64,000 nt of DNA from Candidatus Latescibacterota bacterium (lineage in GTDB: Bacteria > JAAXHH01): NCBI GenBank assembly GCA_022821085.1, contig JAJEEG010000002.1, forward strand, positions 310,001 through 374,000, in the 5' to 3' direction. The notes under the pieces were generated by a model that was given only the letters and a program-made list of their open reading frames with translations, was not told the DNA's origin and searched no databases. Below, piece by piece: positions 9,169 through 15,920 of the stretch; the stretch's first letter is position 1; every line of letters starts with the position of its first letter. The translations under genes and the position numbers were made by a program.

Positions 9169-9695
9169 CCGCGTCGCAGTTCGAAGCACGACAACCCGGA
9201 TGATGCACCGGAAACTGCATATTGTACGACCTGATTGGGTAACTCGATAAGCAGGTTGGGGGCGCTCCTTAAGGTAGAACGGGCGCATTGGAACACGGAT
9301 TTCACAAGCAAAACGCATGACCGACACCGTTCCTGGCGAACAGGTGGAATCAGATTCAGTTCTACTTCAGATTTTACTTTGCTGAATTATGCACGCACTC
9401 TCCCGGCGCCGGATGGCGAAGGAACTTTCTTAAGCGGAATACACGGCAAACGCTTGACGGCAGATCGTCGGGAATACGCGCATAAACGCCCCTTCGGCGG
9501 AACGGTTCGAGAACCACGGGTGCCATCCCTTCCTCGCCCGTAAGCAAAACGCCCCCGCCGGCGAACGCCGACCCGGTCACCATCCGGTCCGGCGGCCAGC
9601 TTATCGACTATAATCCCGGGCTCGACGCCACGGCTCGACGCCACTGCGCTCGATGCCACCAAAGGGATGAGCTGCTCTATCGCGGGGGGTGTTGT
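9169..9695 (+). other. 527-bp region without a recognisable gene, upstream of rny
   Basis: The longest gap in the window. Small frames exist (9235-9543 plus; 9374-9583 and 9387-9662 minus) but their products are arginine-rich and overlap each other, so I do not call them. Structure that can be seen: an imperfect hairpin with arms GCCGACCCGG/CCGGTCCGGC near 9567-9593, a small hairpin GGTT-CGAG-AACC near 9503-9514, a consensus -10 TATAAT at 9609-9614, and three 12-bp repeats just after it. In several other bacterial groups 6S RNA lies before rny, but no 6S feature could be verified here. Confidence 0.5.
9620..9659 (+). repeat. Three 12-bp direct repeats in the rny leader
   Basis: GCTCGACGCCAC at 9620-9631 and 9633-9644, and GCTCGATGCCAC at 9648-9659, right after the TATAAT at 9609-9614 and 37 bp before the rny start. 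They would lie in the 5' leader of the rny transcript if that -10 is used. Confidence 0.65.
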
Positions 9696-11375
9696 ATGGA
9701 ATTCCCATTGGAGAACCTGAACGGGTTATTGCTGCCCCTGGCCGCGCTGACCGTGATTTCCGGTCTCGTCGGGCTGGTCATCGGCATGATCTGGCGGCGC
9801 AGCAAAGCCGGCGAAATGGAGGAGAAGGCGCAGAAGCGCGCCCAGCGCCTTTTCAAGGAAATGGAAGTGCAGCGCCGGGCGGAAATGCTGGAGGAGAAGA
9901 GGAAATGGCACGACGCGCGGGAGGCCCAGGAGGAGGAAATCAACAGAAGGCAGTCCGCCCTGGTGAACCAGGAGCAGGATATGATGGACCGGGAGAAAGA
10001 GTGCGAGCAGCGGTATGACAACCTGAAGGACCGCGAAGATCAGACCAGCCTGCGGGAAGACGAACTGGAAAAGTCGGAAGAGAGGTTGAACGCGCAGGAA
10101 ATCCGCCTGAAGGAATCGGCTTCGGAATACCGAAACCGTCTGGAATCCCTGGCCCGGCTGACCTCCGAGGAAGCCAAGCAGCAACTCCACGACGAACTCA
10201 TCCGCGACGTGAAGCAGGAAGCCGAGCACCAGGTGAGGGACATACTGAAAACCGCGCAGACCAATGCCAACCGGGAAGCGAGAAAGGTCGTTACACTGGC
10301 GATCAGCCGGTGCGCGGTGGATCAGTCCACGCAGACCAGCGTCGCGGTGGTTCCCCTGCCCAACGACCAGATAAAAGCCCGTATCATCGGAAAGGACGGT
10401 CGCAACATCCGGACTTTCGAGGCGGCCAGCGAAGTCAAGGTAATGGTGGACGATACGCCCGAAGCCGTGGTCATCTCCTGTTTCGATCCCATTCGCCGTG
10501 AAATCGCCCGTACGGCCATGGCGGACCTCGTATCCAACGGGAAGATCACCCAGAGCCGCATAGAGGAGATCATCGGGCGGGCACGGGAACAGATCGACAG
10601 CCGCCTGCTCTCGGAAGGACAACAGGCCGTCAACGAGCTCAAACTGAAATCGATGCACCCCGAGATGATGAAACTGGTCGGCCGGCTGCGGTTCCGTTCC
10701 AGTTACGGCCAGAACGCCCTGGATCACTCGAAGGAGGTGGCGTTCCTTACCGGCATGATGGCCGTCGAGATCGGCCTGGACGAACTGCTCGCCCGGCGGT
10801 GCGGACTCCTGCATGACGTCGGCAAGGCCCTGGACCACGAGATGGAGGGATCCCACCCGGAAATCGGCCTGGCCTTCGCGGAAAAGTACGGCGAACCCGA
10901 GGAAGTCAAGAACGCCATCATCGCCCATCACAACGACGAAAACGATGAAATCACCTCGCCGATCACCTTTCTGGTCGCCGCGGCGGACGCCATTTCCGGC
11001 GCCCGGCCCGGCGCCCGCAGGAATGATCCCGAAGACTATGTCCGCAGGGTGGTGGAACTGGAAGAACTCGCCCGGTCCTTCGACGGGGTGGCCGACGCCT
11101 ACGCCATCAACGCCGGCCGCGAGATCCGGGTCATGGTCCGTCCGGACCAGGTGGACGACGACCGGACGCACACGCTGGCCGCCGAGATCTCCCAGAAGAT
11201 CCGAAACGACCTGACCTATCCCGGGCACATCAAGGTGACCGTCATCCGGGAGAAGATCGCCCACAGGATGACGAACAAGCGGGACGACCAGCAGCACGGA
11301 GGACGTCGAAGGTCGTACGGACGCAACCGGAACCGGCGTCATGCTCCGGCGTCCAGCGGACAGGCGGCGGGATAG
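9696..11375 (+). CDS. rny: Ribonuclease Y
   Basis: Membrane-anchored endoribonuclease that starts mRNA decay. The 559-residue protein has the standard order: one N-terminal membrane helix (about 10-28), a long charged coiled coil (about 40-200), a KH RNA-binding domain with ARIIGKDGRNIRTFE near 230, and an HD phosphohydrolase domain with H373-D374 (LLHDVGKALDHEMEGSH), then a C-terminal region ending in a basic tail. Length is slightly above the usual 520. The next gene, queG, starts 22 bp downstream and is probably co-transcribed. Confidence 0.95.
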   Translation: MEFPLENLNGLLLPLAALTVISGLVGLVIGMIWRRSKAGEMEEKAQKRAQRLFKEMEVQRRAEMLEEKRKWHDAREAQEEEINRRQSALVNQEQDMMDREKECEQRYDNLKDREDQTSLREDELEKSEERLNAQEIRLKESASEYRNRLESLARLTSEEAKQQLHDELIRDVKQEAEHQVRDILKTAQTNANREARKVVTLAISRCAVDQSTQTSVAVVPLPNDQIKARIIGKDGRNIRTFEAASEVKVMVDDTPEAVVISCFDPIRREIARTAMADLVSNGKITQSRIEEIIGRAREQIDSRLLSEGQQAVNELKLKSMHPEMMKLVGRLRFRSSYGQNALDHSKEVAFLTGMMAVEIGLDELLARRCGLLHDVGKALDHEMEGSHPEIGLAFAEKYGEPEEVKNAIIAHHNDENDEITSPITFLVAAADAISGARPGARRNDPEDYVRRVVELEELARSFDGVADAYAINAGREIRVMVRPDQVDDDRTHTLAAEISQKIRNDLTYPGHIKVTVIREKIAHRMTNKRDDQQHGGRRRSYGRNRNRRHAPASSGQAAG

Positions 11376-11397
11376 CCACGCCGCGCAGCGGATTCCC

Positions 11398-12561
11398 GTG
11401 TCTCTTACCGAAGAAATCAAGGCGCATGCCGCGTCGCTCGGATTCGATCTTGCCGGCGTAACGACGGCCGATCCACCCCGCCACGGGGATTACTACGCCG
11501 AATGGGTCGAGCAGGGCCTGGCCGGCGAGATGGCCTACCTGGGACGCCAGATCGAGAAACGGCAGGATCCGCGGAAAATCCTTCCGAACGCCCGGTCCCT
11601 CGTCGTGGTCGCCATGAACTACCGTTGTCCGGACCCGGATCCCGTCCCCGGCATGCAGGCCGGCACACCTGAGGACCCGCCAGAAAGCACCACCCCTCGC
11701 GGCAAAATCGCCCGGTACGCCCGGGGCGACGATTACCATGACGTGATGAAAGAGAAGCTGCTGGCGCTGCTTCGATTCGTGCAGGACCGGGCCGGCCGCC
11801 CCGTGGAAGGAAAGGTATACGTGGACACGGGGCCCGTGCTGGAACGCGAGTTCGCCGTCCGCGCCGGCCTGGGATGGTTCGGGAAGCACACCAACCTCAT
11901 AAGCAAGCGCGTGGGTTCGTGGCTGTTGATCGGGGAGATCCTCCTCGACATCGAACTGAACCCGGACGGGCCCGAGGCCGATCACTGCGGCACGTGCACC
12001 CTGTGCCTCGAAGCTTGTCCCACGGACGCCATCGTCGAACCCTACGTAGTCGATTCGCGCCGCTGCATTTCTTACCACACCATTGAACTGAAGGGCGCCA
12101 TTCCCCTGGAGTACCGTGCGGCGGTGGGAGACCGCGTGTTCGGGTGCGACGACTGCCAGGACGTCTGTCCATGGAACCGCCGCGCGCCTGAAACCGGCCA
12201 TCCGGCCTTTGTGGCCCGTCCCTGGAACGAAATGCCCGACCTCATCGAAATGCTGGGGTTGACGCCGGAAGCGTTCAGGACCCGGTTCAAGGGCAGTCCC
12301 GTTAAACGGACGAAGCGGCGCGGCCTGCTGCGGAACGCCGCCGTAGCCCTGGGCAACACGAAGGACCCCGGGGCGGTTCCCGCCCTCGCCGATTCGCTGG
12401 GCGATGACGAACCGCTGGTCCGGGGCCATGCGGCCTGGGCGCTGGGAAACGTCGGCGGCGCCGGGGCGCTTGCGGCACTGGAGAAGGCGCGGAAGACCGA
12501 AGAAGATCCCTGGGTGGTCGAGGAAATTGAACGGGCGCTTGCCGAGTGCACGGCGTCTTGA
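11398..12561 (+). CDS. queG: Epoxyqueuosine reductase
   Basis: Last step of queuosine synthesis: reduces epoxyqueuosine to queuosine in tRNA, using cobalamin and two 4Fe-4S clusters. A GTG start at 11398 gives 387 residues, the usual length, with SLTEEIKAHAASLGFDLAGV at the start. Cluster motifs are CGTCTLCLEACP (about 197-208) and CDDCQDVCPWN (about 250-260). The C-terminus carries HEAT-like repeats (GLLRNAAVALGN, VRGHAAWALGNVGG) for tRNA binding. A proline-rich insertion follows MNYRCPDPD. queA, another queuosine gene, is found far away at 48.7-49.9 kb. Confidence 0.94.
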   Translation: MSLTEEIKAHAASLGFDLAGVTTADPPRHGDYYAEWVEQGLAGEMAYLGRQIEKRQDPRKILPNARSLVVVAMNYRCPDPDPVPGMQAGTPEDPPESTTPRGKIARYARGDDYHDVMKEKLLALLRFVQDRAGRPVEGKVYVDTGPVLEREFAVRAGLGWFGKHTNLISKRVGSWLLIGEILLDIELNPDGPEADHCGTCTLCLEACPTDAIVEPYVVDSRRCISYHTIELKGAIPLEYRAAVGDRVFGCDDCQDVCPWNRRAPETGHPAFVARPWNEMPDLIEMLGLTPEAFRTRFKGSPVKRTKRRGLLRNAAVALGNTKDPGAVPALADSLGDDEPLVRGHAAWALGNVGGAGALAALEKARKTEEDPWVVEEIERALAECTAS

Positions 12562-12562
12562 C

Positions 12563-12599
12563 GTTTCATGAACGTGTCCCGATGAAACACACTTTTTTT
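12563..12599 (+). terminator. Intrinsic terminator after queG
   Basis: Arms GTTTCAT (12563-12569) and ATGAAAC (12582-12588) with a 12-nt loop, then CACAC and seven T at 12593-12599. It begins 2 bp after the queG stop. The stem is short and AT-rich for this genome, so efficiency is uncertain. Confidence 0.5.
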
Positions 12600-12608
12600 C
12601 AAAAGCCC

Positions 12609-12636
12609 TTGCCTCCCCGAAGGTTGGCCATATATT
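12609..12636 (+). promoter_or_regulatory. Promoter before the LysM lytic transglycosylase gene
   Basis: TTGCCT at 12609-12614 and TATATT at 12631-12636 with a 16-bp spacer, directly after the queG terminator and about 80 bp before the next start codon. Confidence 0.5.
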
Positions 12637-12716
12637 TCAGGTGGCTTTGGAGGCGGTTGCCGGACGGTGGATCGACGTCAGGCGGCTTTGCCGGTATCTG
12701 AATCGCAGGCACGGAT

Positions 12717-14453
12717 ATGATTAGACACCTCCCGCTCATAGGCCTTGTGATCCTTGTCGGTTGCGCGGCTCCCCGGACGCTCGAACCGGGCGCGCGCACC
12801 GCGCCCCCAACCGCCACGTCGGATACCGCCGGGAATACCGTCGCGGTGGAAGACCTGCCCGACCCGGATCTTACCCTCGATCACGTCGCTCCGGTAGATT
12901 CTCTGGCGATGCGGGACCCGGCCAGCCTGCTCGCCGACGCCAGGCAGCGCTATGACGCGGCCCTCTCGGCGCTGGAACGATCCGACACCACGGCCGCGCG
13001 CGCCGCGGTCGATGAAGTGCTTGGGCTACTCGTCCTGCTGAGCGACGACCAGAAGCACGCAGCCACCCCCGAGCAGGCCGAACTCCTCAGGAAGCTCGGA
13101 CCGCTGGTGGACCGTATCCAGAACAGGCACCGCGCCGCCGCCGAAGTCCGGGGTTCTATCCCCAGGGTACTCAACCGCCGCGTCACGCAGCAGATCAATC
13201 TGTTGCTCAAAGACAGAGGCCTGAACATACTCAAGGCCGCTTACCAGCGGTCGGGACGCTACACGCCGATGATCCGCGAAGAACTGGCTGCCCGGGGAAT
13301 GCCGCCTGAGCTTCAATGGCTTCCCGTCGTCGAAAGCGGCTTCAAGCCCAGGGCGTTCTCGTGGGCGTCCGCGGCGGGCATGTGGCAATTCATCGTCGAT
13401 ACGGGAAAACGGTACGGACTCAAGCGGTCCGGCTGGGTAGACGACCGGTTCGATCCCATCAAGGCCACCCCGGCCGCCCTCGCCTACCTGGGGGACCTGT
13501 ACACCATGTTCGACGACTGGTTTCTCGCCATGGCGGCGTACAACTGCGGAGAAAACCGGGTGCTCCGCGAGATCAACCGGACGGGGAAGCGGGACTACTG
13601 GACCATGCGGCTGCCCAGGGAGACCCGGAACTACGTACCCAAGTTCCTCGCGGTGCTGCATATCCTCGAGAACCCGGAGAAATACGGCGTCGAATTGCCG
13701 GACACCCACGACCCCTACCTCTTCGAAGAGGTGCGCATCGACAAGTCGGTCGCGCTGCAGCATATAGCCGAACTGCTCGCCATGCCGCAGGACGATCTCA
13801 AGGCGCTGAACACCGACATCCGGTACGGCGTGACGCCGCCCACCGGATTCTCGCTGCGCGTGCCCCTGGGCGCGGGTTCGACCCTGCTCGGCAGTCTCCA
13901 TGAGCTTCCCGAATCGAATTTCAAGCCCCCTCCCGAGGTTCGCAGGTACCGCGTGCGGCGGGGTGATACACTGGGCCACATCGCCCGCAGATACCGGACC
14001 TCGGTCAGCAGACTCCGGAGCATGAACCGGATCCGGGGCAGCCTGATCCGTGTCGGCCAGCTCCTCCGCGTACCCGGAAGGAACTACGGCGGGCAGCAAT
14101 GGGCAGGGCAGACGGCTTCGTACGGTACGCCAAGGGACGCCGCTACACACACCGTGCGGCGCGGCGACTCGCTGACCCGCATCGCCCGGTACTACGGTAC
14201 ATCCGTCGTCGCGCTGAAGCTGGCCAACGGGTTGCGTGGAGACATCATCCACCCCGGCCAGGTGCTTCGACTGTCCGGAAGCGGCGGCGGAAGGGGAACA
14301 GACGGGGCGGTGACCTACAACATCCGGTCGGGGGATACGCTGGCGCGGATCGCCAGGGTCTTCAAGGTTACCGTCGCGGCCCTCATGCGGGCGAACCCCG
14401 ATGTGCAGGCCAGGCGGCTGCAAATCGGTCAACGGATCATCATACCCGGCTGA
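12717..14453 (+). CDS. Membrane-bound lytic murein transglycosylase with three LysM domains (MltD-like)
   Basis: Cleaves the glycan strand of peptidoglycan with formation of anhydromuramic ends. The 578-residue protein begins with a lipoprotein signal (lipobox LVGC, C16), so it is probably anchored to the outer membrane. The SLT domain starts near residue 196 with PPELQWLPVVESGFKP (catalytic glutamate in ESGF) and continues with SAAGMWQFIVDTGKRYG and AAYNCGENRV. Three LysM peptidoglycan-binding modules follow near 412-454, 479-521 and 535-577, each starting with a YRVRRGDTL-like strand. It has its own promoter and precedes the Rieske gene by 29 bp. Confidence 0.93.
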   Translation: MIRHLPLIGLVILVGCAAPRTLEPGARTAPPTATSDTAGNTVAVEDLPDPDLTLDHVAPVDSLAMRDPASLLADARQRYDAALSALERSDTTAARAAVDEVLGLLVLLSDDQKHAATPEQAELLRKLGPLVDRIQNRHRAAAEVRGSIPRVLNRRVTQQINLLLKDRGLNILKAAYQRSGRYTPMIREELAARGMPPELQWLPVVESGFKPRAFSWASAAGMWQFIVDTGKRYGLKRSGWVDDRFDPIKATPAALAYLGDLYTMFDDWFLAMAAYNCGENRVLREINRTGKRDYWTMRLPRETRNYVPKFLAVLHILENPEKYGVELPDTHDPYLFEEVRIDKSVALQHIAELLAMPQDDLKALNTDIRYGVTPPTGFSLRVPLGAGSTLLGSLHELPESNFKPPPEVRRYRVRRGDTLGHIARRYRTSVSRLRSMNRIRGSLIRVGQLLRVPGRNYGGQQWAGQTASYGTPRDAATHTVRRGDSLTRIARYYGTSVVALKLANGLRGDIIHPGQVLRLSGSGGGRGTDGAVTYNIRSGDTLARIARVFKVTVAALMRANPDVQARRLQIGQRIIIPG

Positions 14454-14482
14454 CCATCGTCCCGCAAAAGGAGCATGCGTAC

Positions 14483-14791
14483 ATGGGTTACGTCAAGGCC
14501 GCTGAGCTGGACGAACTGAGTCCCGGCCAGATGAAAATGGTCTCGATCAGCGGGAAAGAAATCGTCCTCTGCAACGTGGACGGAAAGTACTATGCCGCCG
14601 ACAATTTCTGCCCCCACATGGGCGCGCCCCTGAGCGAAGGGGAACTGGACGGCACCGACCTCTGGTGTCCGTTCCACGGCGCGTCTTTCGATGTGACCAC
14701 GGGCGACGTCCTGTCGCCTCCGGCCTACGAAAACCTCACGTGCTTCCCCGTCCGGGTGACCGACGAAGCCGTGGAAATAGAAATACAGTAG
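14483..14791 (+). CDS. Rieske [2Fe-2S] protein (small ferredoxin type)
   Basis: A 102-residue soluble Rieske protein that carries electrons, of the kind serving as ferredoxin subunit in dioxygenase or nitrite-reductase-like systems. The cluster ligands are in CPHMGAPL and CPFHGASF (C-x-H ... C-x-x-H). The start at ATG 14483 follows AAAAGGAG. A longer frame reaches 14099 but overlaps the transglycosylase. No partner oxygenase lies nearby. It ends 13 bp before the end of the convergent thiL gene. Confidence 0.9.
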   Translation: MGYVKAAELDELSPGQMKMVSISGKEIVLCNVDGKYYAADNFCPHMGAPLSEGELDGTDLWCPFHGASFDVTTGDVLSPPAYENLTCFPVRVTDEAVEIEIQ

Positions 14792-14804
14792 TCAGCCGCT
14801 AACG

Positions 14805-15920
14805 TCAGCCGCTGAAATGGTCGTACCCCTTTGGGCGCAGGGTCCGGGGTCCGGTGCGATCCGTAAAGGTGCATCCTCGGTCGGCGGACACGCATTCGCC
14901 AATGGGGGTCAGCGGCGTCCCGGTACGTTCCGCGAGTTCGGCCGTCAGGCGCTCCACCTCCTCTGGCGCAACAGCGCACAGCAGCTCGAATTCCTCGCCG
15001 CTTTCCAGGGCCGTCCCGACGGGATCGAGCCCGAGCGCCTCCATGGCCCGCCTGGTTTCCTCCACGATGGGCAGGGCGTTCCCATCCAGGTTCAACCCCA
15101 CCCCGCTGTCGCGAGCCACGTGCAGGGCGTCTGAACTGAGCCCGTCGCTCACGTCGATCATGGCGCGGACCCAACCGCTGTTCGCCAGCAGAACGCCTTC
15201 GAGGACCCGGGGAACAGGGGTGCGGTGGCGGCACAGCACGCCATCGAATGGGTCCGCCGGTTGCGCCGATGCCGCCCGCTCCGTAGTCAGCCGCTCTGTC
15301 GTCCCTTGCGCCGCCGTCCCTTGCGATGACGGCCTTCCCGCGGTCGGCCGCTCCCGAGCCAAACGAAGCAGGCGGAGACCGGTCTCGCTCGCGCCCAGGT
15401 GTCCGGTTACACACAGGATGTCGCCCGCCCGAGCGCCGCTGCGCCGCGTGATGTGTTTCTCCGCGGCTTCTCCGCTCACCGTGATGGAGATGACGGTCGG
15501 CCCGTCCGTCGAACTCAGATCGCCTCCGACGATGGACACGGGATGGCCGGTGTGCCCGGCCAGGTCGTGAAACCCCGCGTACAGTGCTTCCACGTCTTCC
15601 ATGGAACGATGGGCCGGAAGGCAAAGGGTCGTCAGCGCGTGCCGGGGTACGCCGCCCATGGCCGCGACATCGCTGTAATTCGCGGCCATGCACTTCCATC
15701 CGATCTGCCGCCAGGACGAGAAGGCCAGGTCGAAGTCCACGCCTTCCACGAAGGTGTCGGTCGTCAGCAGGATCGTCATGCCGGGCGCGGGCGTTATGGC
15801 CGCGGCGTCATCGCCGACCCCCAACAGGACGCTCGGATCCGGCTCGTGCAGCGCGTGCCCGATACGCCGGATCACCTCGAATTCGCCGGGAATACCCGCG
15901 CCTGCCTTACGATGCTCCAC
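14805..15920 (-). CDS. thiL: Thiamine-monophosphate kinase
   Basis: Phosphorylates thiamine monophosphate to thiamine diphosphate. Family motifs are LLGVGDDAAAI, LLTTDTFVEGVDFD, WKCMAANYSDVAAMGG, SIVGGDLSS and MIDVSDGLSSD. The most likely start is a GTG at 15920 (VEHRKAGAGIPGEFEVIRRIG), overlapping the last codons of the upstream gene; the frame stays open to 16106 but that part is shadow. The product is about 371 residues against the usual 320-340, because of a Thr/Ala/Arg-rich insertion (TAGRPSSQGTAAQGTTERLT and following) encoded near 15255-15350. No other thiamine gene is in the window. Confidence 0.9.
   Translation of the reverse strand: MEHRKAGAGIPGEFEVIRRIGHALHEPDPSVLLGVGDDAAAITPAPGMTILLTTDTFVEGVDFDLAFSSWRQIGWKCMAANYSDVAAMGGVPRHALTTLCLPAHRSMEDVEALYAGFHDLAGHTGHPVSIVGGDLSSTDGPTVISITVSGEAAEKHITRRSGARAGDILCVTGHLGASETGLRLLRLARERPTAGRPSSQGTAAQGTTERLTTERAASAQPADPFDGVLCRHRTPVPRVLEGVLLANSGWVRAMIDVSDGLSSDALHVARDSGVGLNLDGNALPIVEETRRAMEALGLDPVGTALESGEEFELLCAVAPEEVERLTAELAERTGTPLTPIGECVSADRGCTFTDRTGPRTLRPKGYDHFSG

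Noticed and set aside
9235-9543. 102-residue plus-strand frame in the gap before rny
   Set aside because: Arginine-rich, no ribosome-binding site, overlapping equally long minus-strand frames; not protein-like.
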